Positions 8,639-18,800 of a stretch of DNA of 64,000 nucleotides are shown here, one piece after another. The first letter of the stretch is position 1; each line of letters begins with the position of its first letter. The translations under genes and the position numbers were made by a program. This DNA is from Morinoia aosen (Eukaryota; Arthropoda; Malacostraca; Amphipoda; Talitridae). The notes under the pieces were generated by a model. It did not search any database and was not told where the DNA came from. It saw only the letters and a program-made list of their open reading frames with translations. The stretch covers positions 71,319,436 through 71,383,435 of the forward strand of contig CM059564.1 in the NCBI GenBank assembly GCA_030386875.1, read 5' to 3'.

Positions 8639-8965
8639 ATGGGCAACAAAATTTCCAACGTTAATGTGGACGCCATTCTCACTGCCATTAAGGCAAATAA
8701 CGGTCAAATATCGGATGAACTAATCCGCCACACAGAGGAGACGACAATCGACCTCATTCCTGATCGATTGAGTGACATAATGTTGCTCCTTTACACAATA
8801 ATCACCATTATAATTACTGTAATGGTTATTTACATTAAACGCGATCTCAACAAAGTCATCGCACGACTAAGCGGTGAGGACGTAGCATTGCGTCGATCTG
8901 CGTGGAAGGAAATCAGTAATAGTCCTAGGCAATTAGTTGCACTTCCACCTCAAGTTAGCGCTTAA
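8639..8965 (+). CDS. small membrane accessory ORF (ORF4), possibly N-myristoylated
   Basis: A 108-residue protein from ATG 8639; the same frame extends five codons upstream without an ATG. The N-terminus MGNKIS fits the MGxxxS N-myristoylation pattern. Residues about 47-66 are a strongly hydrophobic, Ile/Leu/Val/Thr-rich segment (MLLLYTIITIIITVMVIYI) followed by KRD, a typical single transmembrane helix with a positive cytosolic edge. The C-terminal ~40 residues are charged then Pro/Val-rich. No fusion peptide, furin site or Cys pattern of an envelope protein is present, so this is not a normal env. With ORF3 it may form a bicistronic or separately spliced unit. A role in membrane targeting of particles is speculation; the family is unknown to me. 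Confidence 0.55.
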   Translation: MGNKISNVNVDAILTAIKANNGQISDELIRHTEETTIDLIPDRLSDIMLLLYTIITIIITVMVIYIKRDLNKVIARLSGEDVALRRSAWKEISNSPRQLVALPPQVSA

Positions 8966-9997
8966 CACTACAACGCTAATTTCTACATTCATATTAACCT
9001 AACAAAACACATGAACCTCAACGCTGAGTTTTCATCTCCAAGGGTGTTCCTCGAAACTTCTTTTAGAATATATTGTCTTAGATTAATTCTGTTTTATACG
9101 GAAAAAAATCTCTATTATATACGGATTATGTATTTATATTTTATAGATTATTTTGTTCAATGTATTCACGTGAAGTATTGAGACGAAGTACTATATTGCG
9201 AATAAAAAAACCAAATTGCACGCTTGTAGTTTAGTTGAATTGAAATATGTTAATTTAAATCGTAGGACGATTTGAGTCCTATTCTACTTTTACCTTGCCA
9301 ATTGTGGTAATGTAATGTACTGTTTTGCGCATTTAAAACTCTTTTCTATATTTTTATGTAACATAGTCTTATGATGGATTTTCCTTCTTTATTTCCAATT
9401 GCATTAAAAATTCTGTTCTCGAAATATGTTAATATGCTAATCCAAAATAAAAATTTTGTTCTCGATCTGACGGTAGGTGTCCAGTTTGTTCAAGAAAGTG
9501 TACCTTATGGAAAGGATTTATTAAGTACGCGTTTTGATGTTTGATTTTGATATTTTGATATGTTAATAAAATTGTGTGGTGTATCCTTTGTATCCGAAAT
9601 ATCTGGAGTATCCAAGAATTCTAAGAATCAATTGATAAATAACTTGATAATGAATGAACAAATTGTTTGAGCTAAGTGCGTAGAGTGATTATTTGGTTGA
9701 TTTTGGGTAATAAATCTAGTATTGAATTAACACTAAAATATAATATTGACACTAAAAATAATGTTTACCAAGATGTAGGATTACCGTTGAAATTTGTTTA
9801 TGATGACAGCAAAGGCCATACCTGCCTACCTCCGTTCATAATTCGGAAGCAATTTTGTTATACGTTCTGATCTGTTCGAATTAATTAGACGGATTGTAAG
9901 ATTAATTGATAGTCAAAGGGAAATCAAAGTTAATTGAATACCGTTTTAAAATTTTTTATTGTAATAAAGAATTTTTAAAATTGTGGGGGGAGCATTA
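8966..9997 (+). other. 3' untranslated region of the Gypsy element
   Basis: AT-rich and without a supported ORF. It ends in the polypurine tract and 3' LTR. Confidence 0.6.
9983..9992 (+). other. polypurine tract candidate
   Basis: GTGGGGGGAG lies five bases before the 3' LTR start, the only long purine run in the area. It is the expected plus-strand primer site. Confidence 0.6.
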
Positions 9998-10314
9998 TGT
10001 GCGCCCGCCGCCTATATAAATAGAATCGGCGAGAGATATCGTCGTTCATTAGAGGTGGTCAGCCGTAGAGGTCGCATTACAAACAGAAGCGTCGCTGTCA
10101 GTAGCGGAAGCTCAGCTGTCGAGAAAGCATCTGTAGAGATCACCGATGCGCTATAGAAGTAACGAGATTACCTTCCGATCTAAAGATTCTCTACCAATTA
10201 CGAAGCCTGTGTCAACTCTGAAGTAACAATAAAGGATACTACGTTACTGCATCTGATTCACTCCCGAACCTCATTCGCGTTTGGTTACGACCTAATACTG
10301 AAAGGGTCGGAACA
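9998..10314 (+). repeat. 3' LTR
   Basis: 317 bp and identical to the 5' LTR except A at 10295 in place of T. AATAAA at 10228-10233 would direct polyadenylation of the genomic RNA. Confidence 0.95.
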
Positions 10315-10318
10315 CTAG
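10315..10318. repeat. Gypsy target-site duplication, right copy (CTAG)
   Basis: CTAG immediately follows the 3' LTR and matches 557-560. Confidence 0.85.
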
Positions 10319-10506
10319 TAAATTTTGTTTCTTTCGGAAAAGAAAAGTTGTACGTAAATAATCCTCGTACTGTCCAACCACTTAAAGTAAACATACAGGG
10401 GGAAATTCATTGTATACAGCCTCTGATGCTAAGAATTGTCATTGAAAATACCTTACAAAAAGCTCATGTTGGCGAGCCATTTGCGTGACATTATTTTTCA
10501 TACGTA
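10319..10506 (+). pseudogene. mariner-like transposase, C-terminal fragment
   Basis: The transposon sequence resumes after the LTR element. Near 10474-10506 one frame reads SHLRDIIFHT and a stop codon, the usual ending (G-x-H-L-x-D-I/V-I-F) of a mariner-type transposase. Before it, IQPLMLRIVIENTLQKAHV fits the conserved final helix. The catalytic core is missing. Confidence 0.5.
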
Positions 10507-10626
10507 AATCAAAATAAAATTGAAATCTTTGAACTATGTAAAATCAAAAGAATGAATAGAGTACACTCATTTATCATAAAAAGATATTTTATTTTAAAAT
10601 GGTTAAGTGACTTATGCGCCAGCCCG

Positions 10627-11039
10627 TTTTTGTACCTGATTGGTGAGAGCATAGCCTTTGAAAGTATATTTTATACCTGCAAACAAGTGTGAAACGAAGA
10701 ATAATGTAAAAATCGTCTGAAAAATTGTCTAAACATAATCGATAAATGCCCGAACGGAAAGAAAAACGAGTCTTTCTTCGAGTCTCTGATTGGTAGCTAA
10801 GATACAACCCAAAAACATCTTTCTTCTGAACAGTTTTCCCAAGATACCAAGTTTTGGGATTCAGAAGTTTATACTCTGAGGTGACTTTAATAGCTATTCT
10901 CTGTAGCTTGTTGGTATCGCAGTTAATAATTCGTTAAGCTGTAAGTTTTGTAAGCGTCCACGTTTGTCAACTCATCATATGGAAAGCTTGTTGCCTTAGA
11001 AGCATTTCATGGTAAATTATCCCATGGATATTTATATCA
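10627..11039. other. unassigned sequence
   Basis: AT-rich spacer. No coding or repeat signal was recognised. Confidence 0.4.
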
Positions 11040-12310
11040 TTTTAAACCAATTTGGTCAAAATGAAATTTAATGTGTTCAAAGTGAAATTTATTCTGGTCA
11101 AATGAAACTTAATTTAGTTGAGAGGAAATCGAATTTGATCAAAATGAAAACTTAATTAAAAATAAATTAAATTTAATTCGATCGAAATGAAATTTAGTTT
11201 GTAAAAATTAAATTAAATTCAGTCAAAGTGAAATTCAATTTGATGTAAAAAATGAACTAAGTAAGTAACTTTATTCTCGACAGAATTTATATGGTACACG
11301 AACTCAATACACAGTAAGGTCAATCTGTTACAAGAAAATCCAAATACGAAGGGGCTAATACAAGAGGAAACAGTCTACCGCCAAGTCACCAGAATTTTAG
11401 AGTCTGAGGCGCTTTATTCAACACTGGGGATAACTGAATGTCACAATATTTTGATTCATAAATGTGTACGAACGCTTCCATAACATGCTAAATATATTAG
11501 CCAATATGATTTATATTTTTCAATATTTTCACTATTTTAAATCGGTAAATTATGATGTTGTGAATGTATTGAAGGACTCGGAGTATGTTTTTTTCGACTT
11601 CTACTCATAGGACTCAAGCTTCTACGACTGGGACTCCACCAAAAGCCTACAACTCTGCCTTCGGAACCCTGTAAACGCTACCTACAATAGCAGTTGATGC
11701 ATTACCAGGGGCAGAAAAAACTATGATATGTTAAAGGAAAAGTATGCTCCTGCCGAAAATCCTTACGTTACACGTAAAACACCTCTCAGGGGAATACAAC
11801 TATTGTATCCCCGGCAATTAGCGCTCCCAAGGGGAATATGCGAGGTCCCGAGCTATAGGTTAGGTAGGCTTTCCTTTTGTAGAAATAAAATAGGGTTTTT
11901 GTTTTGTTACAGATCATCTTTTTTCGGTTCGCTGCTGTCCTGTTTTTCAGCACCTACTATTTTCTTCTTCAACTTTTACCTCGTTTCGTGAACTTCTTTC
12001 TAAACTGACAGTTTTTGTGCACCTTGTGCATAGATTCTGCGTTCTATTTAACTCCATACTAAATGGTGTCTTCATCCTTCCTCTGTATGAACATCTTTGT
12101 TGTGGTAAAGGGAGGCTAAAACTTTCTTATAATCAATCATATCCGTAAACCACCGGCAAAGTTTCTCTTCAGACCAATAATTGAGTTTCGTTTTGACTTA
12201 ATCGATTTTCACTATTACCAAATCGACTTCACTTTGACTGTATTCAATTTCATTTTGACGAATTAGAATTTCATTCTGATGAAATTGAAGTTCATTTTGG
12301 CCAAATCTAC
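11040..12310. mobile_element. TIR element with inverted arrays of ~21-bp repeats
   Basis: From 11040 to about 11260 a degenerate ~20-21 bp motif (TTTGGTCAAAATGAAATTTA) is repeated about ten times. From about 12180 to 12310 the same motif occurs in reverse complement (CAATTTCATTTTGAC, TTCATTTTGGCCAAAT). The outermost units match each other, so the arrays behave as long terminal inverted repeats, an architecture like Drosophila foldback elements. The interior has no recognisable transposase. It contains a segment at about 11945-12150 that recurs near 17.7 kb. Probably non-autonomous. Confidence 0.45.
11945..12150 (+). repeat. dispersed repeat, copy 1 (second copy near 17.7 kb)
   Basis: Shares with about 17640-17834 a long stretch including CACCTTGTGCATAGATTCTG and TGGTAAAGGGAGGCTAAAA in the same orientation. 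I see no coding potential. Confidence 0.7.
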
Positions 12311-12659
12311 GTGCAAATGAGGTAGTCACCTTACACTTAGTGGCCAAAGAGAGTACAAATTTCGGCTGAGAACAAAAATAAAAATAAAAAGAGGGGATTA
12401 ATTCAGTGGAAGCATTAGCTTTGTGAAAAATTAATTTAACATCTTTCTATCCATTTCGTGTTGTACGAGCCAGCGTAACGTGAATTTGCACAACTTCTTT
12501 CAGTACGAGGCAGAGAACTTGTTTATGCATGAAACTAAAAAAGAATTAAGACAAGTTATAAGTTAGCAATTTATATGCATCCAAAGAGTGAGTTCTATAT
12601 TTTGTAGAACACCTTGTACATCAGAAATTTGACCTCTACTACTGCATGAAGGGTAACAC

Positions 12660-13480
12660 ACAACAACGATTTTTTTCGAATAATTCATGTTTATTATTTC
12701 AATAAATGGAACATGGCACACCAATTGATCTGGCGTCCTTCCTTATCGAGGCATTTCTAACGTTTTCTTCCATGTTCCTCATCACTCGCCTCAGCATGGA
12801 AAGGATTTTCTTTAGCACGTTCGTTTAAATTCTAACCTACAGTTGGCGCTCTGTATCGTAAACGAGTCTTTAAGTCACTAAGGGTGATCTGTTCACAGTA
12901 AATCTTAATTTTACAATATCCCTATCAAAAACTTACTGGGTGTCAGCTCCTATGATCGAGGAGCCATTTTCACTCATATCTTAGTGCAAATAGGCTTCGT
13001 GCAAAGCAGCCGTGCAAATAATTTCTTACGACTACAGTGCACTCCGATGACGGGGTGTGCCATTTTACATCATTAAATCTCGTTAAACTGATCACTGTTA
13101 GCTATTTCGACCTTATGATCTACTACTTCATTTCGCATTTGAAAGTAATTTTCATCAGTACATAGTTTTGTAGAATATTAGCTCAATCACAATTCCATTG
13201 CCGCACAAACCCGCCATGCGGACATTTTCTCGCGGCTGAATGGATCATCAAAACAACATTTTTAAGACGATGTTTCCATGAGAATAGTGCCTTGGATTTA
13301 GTTCGTTTTCTGCATTTTCTCGCTCAGATGAAAAGCTGCTTCGTCTTTTATAACGAAACGCCTGTGAAATTCAGCAGTACGATTTAAGAATCATTGACCA
13401 AATGTTTGACATCTGAGAAGACCTCGATCTTGAATTTTCTGTTGAATGACTTTTTTATATGAATAAAGTTGAGGGGGAAA
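12660..13480 (-). pseudogene. mariner/Tc1-like transposase relic
   Basis: Read on the minus strand, broken frames line up in order with a mariner-type transposase. A catalytic-region motif IKDEAAFHLS lies near 13330. REKMSAWRVCA follows, then a region reading APRSxELTPSKFLIG near 12950. The last corresponds to the family's PPRSPDLTP-x-DFFLWG signature around the last catalytic acidic residue. The C-terminal end is near 12660-12800. Many stops and frameshifts show it is long dead. Boundaries are approximate and terminal repeats were not found. Confidence 0.55.
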
Positions 13481-14650
13481 AATAGGACTAGCACAAAAAT
13501 ATAAAAAATTTTGAGAGCAGTCGACATCTATGAAAAGCATCAGAGAGGAATTGAGCTGTTTCGACATCAAGTAGAACCAGCGGGTGGCTGTTATTTCCTT
13601 TTCTCAGCTCTGTAATTAGAAAACAAGCAGTGATAGATTACAGCTCCGTCCCTCCATTCAGGAATAGTGAGCACACAGAAATCCGACATCACAATATCAA
13701 ACACTTTTGTCCTCACGGTTTTTATTCTACTACACAGAATCCCAAAGTGAAAATAAATAGCCATATCTCTGCTTTCGCAATAAATGTGTTTGTTCTCCTT
13801 GAGCTAACTGAAAAAAGCAGAATGCTGCAAGATTTCTACTGTATTTTTAACTTGAGATGATGTTTGGAATTTAGGCATTTGGTTAGATCAAAGCACGTCC
13901 TTCATATCTTATGTTGATGAAAATTGAATAAAATCTACGGAACTTTAATATTTTTTCATCGTATAAAAAGTTTACTCGACTTAAAATCTAGATGATTAGC
14001 CATTCAAGCTTTAGTGTTATTGCGAAATGAATATTGCAAGCTTTTATGGGGAGACGTACCTGAATATCTGCAAAGAGAGTTACAAAAATGTATGAATTTT
14101 ACGGCCAAGGTGGCATGCAAAAGTGAATTCAAGAAGAGTGATCACGCAACCATTGTCTTTGATAAACTCGGCTGAACTCCTATTCAAGAAAGATCCCTCA
14201 CTCGTAAACTCCAATACGTATTTTCCTTTTTGTGTCTCCCTCAGAGCTGGTATTGTCCAATTCCATCCCCTGACTGTAATCAACGGAAAAGCGAATTGAA
14301 GAAATAATGTCTTGGTGAAGTACCGTTTCATCTGACATAAGGCAAAAATATTTATCAATATCAGGCGCCTTACTGTGGAGTAAAGTTCCACAGAGTATCA
14401 AAATCCCTAAATAATGAAATAATTTGGGACAAAAAATCTCGTCATTTTGCGTCTCAACAATAGTTGTATACTACAGTACATACTGAAAATGTAGTTACGA
14501 ATTTCCTCTGCTCATAACCCTACATTTCAACGCATTTTACTACACAACACTACATTTTGTAGTGTGCGTATGCGATGGGATTGCTTGTATGCTAGTATTT
14601 ACGTGCGTACGTACGGATTTATATTTATATATTGGACATTTATTTATATA
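13481..14650. other. unassigned sequence
   Basis: No supported gene. Frames on the minus strand at 14080-14401 overlap each other and look like chance ORFs. Confidence 0.4.
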
Positions 14651-14652
14651 TA

Positions 14653-14690
14653 CCGGGTGTCCCAGAAAAAACGGGACCCAAAATCAAATG
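14653..14690. repeat. possible DNA-transposon end
   Basis: CCGGGTGTCCCAGAAAAAAC resembles the terminal sequences of several insect mariner-like elements. No matching opposite end was found nearby. Confidence 0.25.
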
Positions 14691-15200
14691 ATTATTAAAC
14701 GAAACTACTTGATGTATTTTAGTTCAGTTTCCACCAGTGACTTTACTGAATCTTTTAAAATAAATGTCTTAAGTTTTAATGAACCAGCTTCAAAATTATA
14801 TATATATATATACGAATAAAATAATATATACACGATCAGCAGTTACTGCAAAATTGCTAATATAGCGACTTGCATTTATTTTATAAATACCTTTTTTATT
14901 AATTATCGACTTGTCACGTCGCCTAACACGTCGTTTCCTTATATTATCGTCGAGCATTTATATAGAGTGTTTTTTTGTGCTTTCAAATTTCCACCATATG
15001 TAGAATAACTCAAAATAGATCGATTTTCATCAATAAAAACTGTCCAAAACTCTCTAGTTTTCGAGTTATAAGGACTTAAAGAAACTTTAAAACTTAATGC
15101 AGGATACCACGTGCGCGCCAATGTTAGCGCTAGTCTTGATAGTTCCGACCCCACTAAAGCTGGTTTATGTTATTTTCACAATAAAACCTGCAAGCGTTTA

Positions 15201-15965
15201 AAGCAGCGTTCACACGATCAATATGTACTGACAGTATTTTTATAGACAGAATCGGATATTGACAGTATCGAGTTCACACGATCAATATGTACTGACAGTA
15301 TTTTCATTGACAGTATCGGAAATTGACAGTATCGAGTTCACACGATCAATAATGTTCTGTCAACATTTCCATCAGTAGTTGCTCGGACTCCCTAGGATGT
15401 GGTATGTGTTGTGCTGAAATGAGGCACAAAAAAAGTTTTGCGCTACACTAATTAATTTGCTACAGAAAAAGAGACGAAATCGGAAGAAATGGGCGTAGGA
15501 GCTGATTTTGAAGCGCAATGTGTACACTCATTACACTCATGTAAATTTATTAAATGACATAAGGGTAACGGAACACTGCAATAGACTCCTGTAACTCTCA
15601 ATTCTAACATCTTTTTTGAAATATTGATCTTGTCGGCAGTCCCACAGTAGAGGTAGTTCTCTATATAAATTGATAAATTCCTTTAAAACAGTACTTCTGT
15701 CACTGTATCCATGATTAGAGCACTCGAATAACAACTCTCATCCTACGATGGCCCCTCCTGTCCTGGCAGAAATATTGTGGTGGCGTTCAAACGATCAATA
15801 TAGTACTTTCCATCAAACCATGAATGCTCAAATATTGATGAGATTTCTGAGCACTTTTGATCGCATCAATATTCTCATCTGTCCATCAGTACGCAGTTCA
15901 CACGATCATTATATTAACACTATTAGTAAATATTTTCAGTAATATTGATCGTGTGAACGCTGCTT
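15201..15965. mobile_element. nested 765-bp MITE with TA target duplication
   Basis: The ends are AAGCAGCGTTCACACGATCA (15201) and its inverted copy ending at 15965, each flanked by TA (15199-15200 and 15966-15967). TA fits a Tc1/mariner-type integration. There is no transposase ORF. A degenerate end-like fragment (ATCGTGTGAACGCT) occurs again near 16226. Confidence 0.75.
15209..15355. repeat. 64-bp subterminal tandem repeat
   Basis: GTTCACACGATCAATATGTA begins a 64-bp unit that occurs twice and starts a third time, inside the left end of the nested MITE. The units include ATTGACAGTATCGA. Such subterminal repeats commonly bind the transposase (inference). Confidence 0.75.
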
Positions 15966-16543
15966 TACAATTACGAAAAATATCTGCTATTTAAATGTTT
16001 TTATTAAATTTACACAAGCCATCAATGATAAACATTAGTAGTTATGTCATTAATTTAATAAAAGGCTTATTTTTACAATTTATAAAAATACTTTTCATTC
16101 GAGGTATTGAAGGATAATAATTACAAACCATAAATTAGTGCTCAACCTCTATTTAACAAACTAGTCTCATTAAAAATGGTGTTGTATATGGCCTCCATTA
16201 ACCTTGACGCACTTAGAACATCTATCATCGTGTGAACGCTATTATTACAAAGATTATTAAATGTTTTATAGCTTGAATCTGAAGATATTTTTCCTAATCG
16301 TAAAATACTTGCACTTTTTATTGTAAAAAGAACAAAAACCAGCATTAGTGGGGTCAGAAATATCAAGACCAGCGCCTAACATTGACGCGCACGTAGTATC
16401 CTATTTCAAGTTTATAAGTTTCTTTAAGTCATTGTAACTCGAAAACTAAGGAAGCTTTGGCATTTTATTATTCGTGAGAATCGATTTATTTTGAGTTTTT
16501 CCATGCACCTACGGTTGAAATTTGTCCGCAAAAAAAAACCCTA

Positions 16544-17639
16544 TATAAGAAATATCATAAGTTTGTTGGGTGATTTAAAACAGGGTGATTTAAAGGAGAC
16601 TATAAAATTAGTTTTATTTTGTTATGTTCACATGAAAAATTATTTTTGAATTTTTCCTATGTCGACCCGTCAGTTCCGAGTATAAATTATCTGCAAACAC
16701 TGTGAATTTTTCTCTCTGACGTCACAATAGATAAAGCTCGTATGTTAATGTGCGTGGAGACTCAATTGTGTTTCACCCCACTGTGTTTACCTCTGTATAT
16801 ATTTCATTAAATTAATCAATAACTTGCTATGAGATACATTTTTGTTTTTTCAGTCTTTTGCACAAGCATTGACGTGGGCTGTCATAGCACCCATGTATGT
16901 TAATCAACTAAGGACCTTTATATTAAGACACTTTAAAAAGTGATGTAATTTCATTTCATATATTTACTTTATTGGACGTTGGTATTTTCTTTTCTTATTC
17001 ATGTCTTACAATGTTTTTGTAACCTTTGTGTGGCAATTTATGGTCTCTTACGCTGTCAATATATTCTGACAGCATTATCTAGGTAGTTAATGTTACGGAT
17101 TACTCCAATTATGTTGTAAATGTTCTGGTTAGCGTTGCACAACAATCCTTTTCATGTTCATGACTCAAGTGAACTCTTGTGCCAGTATTATTAACTTAGG
17201 AAATATCATAAATTAAAGCACTTCATTTTCTCCGAGCTCGTTAATTGGCAAACTAGTTAATAACCAGGAGTGAAAAGATAGTTCCGAATATCAACCTGAT
17301 AATCTTAGATGCAAAATTATCTAAACCCACCCATTTTACTTTTAACATTAATTCCTGAGATTGCAAGTTCCCAAGCTCGTATTTCAATGAAAGTGAGTAC
17401 TAATAAAAGCGTTTTCAACTATGGATTAGGGTGTCCTAAGAAATCGAAGTGAATTGGACAAACTCCAGCACTTGTTGCGCTTGTTTTCTGTCGTGAGAAA
17501 TTTAACCAGGAAAATTTTCAGCTTCCTATCTCGTCTTTTACTGGTCACGCATTTCATTCAGTTTTCTGCTGGGCGTCAGGTTGTACAGCAGTCACTGGCA
17601 TCGCGTGCAGCGGTCAATGTTGTATGGGGATTAGGTGAG
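16544..17639. other. unassigned sequence with one short dispersed repeat
   Basis: No gene recognised. About 65 bp at 16876-16940 (CAACTAAGGACCTTTATATT region) recurs in direct orientation at about 21020-21082. Confidence 0.4.
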
Positions 17640-17834
17640 CTCTATTTGACAATGACAAATCTTTTTCTTGTTTCATGAGCTTATTTCTGAGCTTACTGTT
17701 TCTATGAACCTTGTGCAATATGCATAGATTCTGCATAACCCTCAACTCGATACTAAATGGTGCCTTCGTCTTTCCTCTTTTTGAACATCTTTGTCGTGGT
17801 AAAGGGAGGCTAAAAATTTCTTATATGATAATAA
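17640..17834 (+). repeat. dispersed repeat, copy 2 (see 11945-12150)
   Basis: Direct-orientation copy of the 12.0 kb repeat. It ends exactly where a Helitron-like 5' terminus begins at 17835. Confidence 0.7.
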
Positions 17835-17955
17835 TCTATGCTACAATAAGAGCCACATCCGTCCGTCTGTCTGTCTGTCCGTCTGTGTGTCACACCCACC
17901 AGCCTGTAGTGTGTGATGAGCGTATCTGTCATACAAGCTTCATCAACTCCACAAT
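17835..17955 (+). mobile_element. Helitron-like fragment (5' end)
   Basis: Begins TCTATGCTACAATAAGAGCC after an A, matching the TC-starting 5' ends typical of Helitrons. A (GTCY)n tract and CGTATCTGTCATAC (17921-17934) follow. The reverse complement of 34620-34726 aligns with it throughout. The 3' end is not identified. Confidence 0.5.
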
Positions 17956-18051
17956 TTTCGGTGTAGTAATCCATCAGATTCAAAATCGGGCTGAATATTA
18001 CGTGAATTGATGGGATATAGAAGCATGTGTCATTTGATTTGTCCAACGTTA

Positions 18052-18465
18052 TTACACAATAGTGCACAAAAGCTGGTCGGCATTAATCTGAAGAATTTCA
18101 TCCTTTCTTTCTTGAGTTAAATTCGCTTTTGCAATTCGATGCTTTTCGGCATTAGTCTGAAGAATTTCATCCCTTCTTTCTTGAGGTAAATTTTCTCGTG
18201 CCACTCGATGCTGTCCAGCGTTATGCCGAAGAATTTCCTTGCTTCTTTCATGTGTTAAGCTCTCTCTAGCTACTCGGTGTTGCTCTGCATAATTCCGTAG
18301 AATTTCCAAGCGCTATTCAAGGGTCAGTTTAGCTCTAGCTTCTCGTTGGCGAGCAGCATTGCTTCGTCTTGCCATTTCGCGTTGTTCATCCGATCGTCTT
18401 CGGCGTTTTTCTTGCTGTCGAAGTCTTGCTACTTCTCTCTTGTGGTTGGACACATTTCTATCCAT
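18052..18465 (-). pseudogene. basic ~24-residue-repeat ORF, Helitron-associated type
   Basis: On the minus strand an ATG at 18465 opens a highly basic frame (QQEKRRRRSDEQREMARRSN) continuing through one in-frame TAG at 18315-18313 to 18052. After the stop, three to four copies of a ~24-residue motif follow, of the form L-T-x-E-R-x-x-E-I-L-x-x-N-A-x-Q-H-R-V-A-R. Such Arg-rich, A/Q-rich repeats resemble the N-terminal region preceding the Rep/helicase part of some arthropod Helitron proteins. No Rep or helicase domain is present here. It lies 100 bp from a Helitron-like 5' end but points the other way, so they are not simply one element. Truncated and interrupted. Confidence 0.45.
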
Positions 18466-18800
18466 GGTGGCCTCTTTTGCCGGATTTTTTTCTGAAATGT
18501 AGTGTATTATTTCTTCTGAGCTTCTAAGGAAAATCACAATTTCGAAAAATTGTGATCGCCCAGCTTATTTTCGATAGTATCTACTTCGATAATAATGAAA
18601 AAATTACTATTAATAATTTTAGGTGCGCAATACGGCTATAAATATTAATAAAAAAAATACGTACCAATTTGAAGGAATAGGAGGATTCCTTCATTATTAT
18701 CATTATCGAACTTTTTTTCAACAGTGCGGTAAAAAAATTGCCGCTTCTTGAAAATATATCAACGAAGCTCGAAAAACTACAAATGTATAAGACGATATAA

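Larger units (their letters stand above)
561..10314 (+). mobile_element. Ty3/Gypsy-type LTR retrotransposon, near intact
   Basis: The element is 9,754 bp, bounded by 317-bp LTRs (561-877 and 9998-10314) beginning TG and ending CA, with a CTAG target duplication. In order it carries a primer-binding-like site, a ~0.9 kb leader with a splice donor, gag, a -1 frameshift site, and pol (protease, reverse transcriptase, RNase H, integrase: Gypsy order). These are followed by a splice acceptor, two small ORFs, a ~1 kb untranslated stretch and a G-rich polypurine tract. The LTRs differ at one base only (T at 858, A at 10295), so insertion was recent. Gag has a CCHC knuckle, unlike typical errantiviruses, and no recognisable env is present. 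It sits inside an older mariner relic, in the same orientation. Confidence 0.95.
351..10626 (+). mobile_element. mariner/Tc1-like transposon relic split by a Gypsy insertion
   Basis: The left terminus (from 351, CAGGGTGGCGCCTAAGTCAC) is repeated in inverted orientation at about 10575-10626 (read on the minus strand, CGGGCTGGCGCATAAGTCAC). Homology runs for about 55 bp. Once the LTR element at 561-10314 is discounted, only about 0.5 kb of transposon remains. It carries an N-terminal and a C-terminal piece of an IS630/Tc1/mariner-type transposase on the plus strand, so the copy was internally deleted before or after insertion. The flanking TA dinucleotide is not preserved on both sides. The family assignment comes from my reading of the protein pieces, not from a search. 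Confidence 0.6.
14963..16543. mobile_element. TIR element with ~205-bp inverted repeats, hosting a nested MITE
   Basis: 14963-15168 and 16335-16543 are inverted copies. Both run from an AGRGTKTTTTTTT edge through AACTCAAAATARATCGATT, TAGTTTTCGAGTTA and ACGTGCGCG-CAATGTTAG to a CCCACTAA-GCTGGTTT edge. TATATA flanks both outer ends, a possible target duplication. The interior is mostly a separate TIR element (15201-15965) plus AT-rich sequence without a transposase. Superfamily not assigned. Confidence 0.7.
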
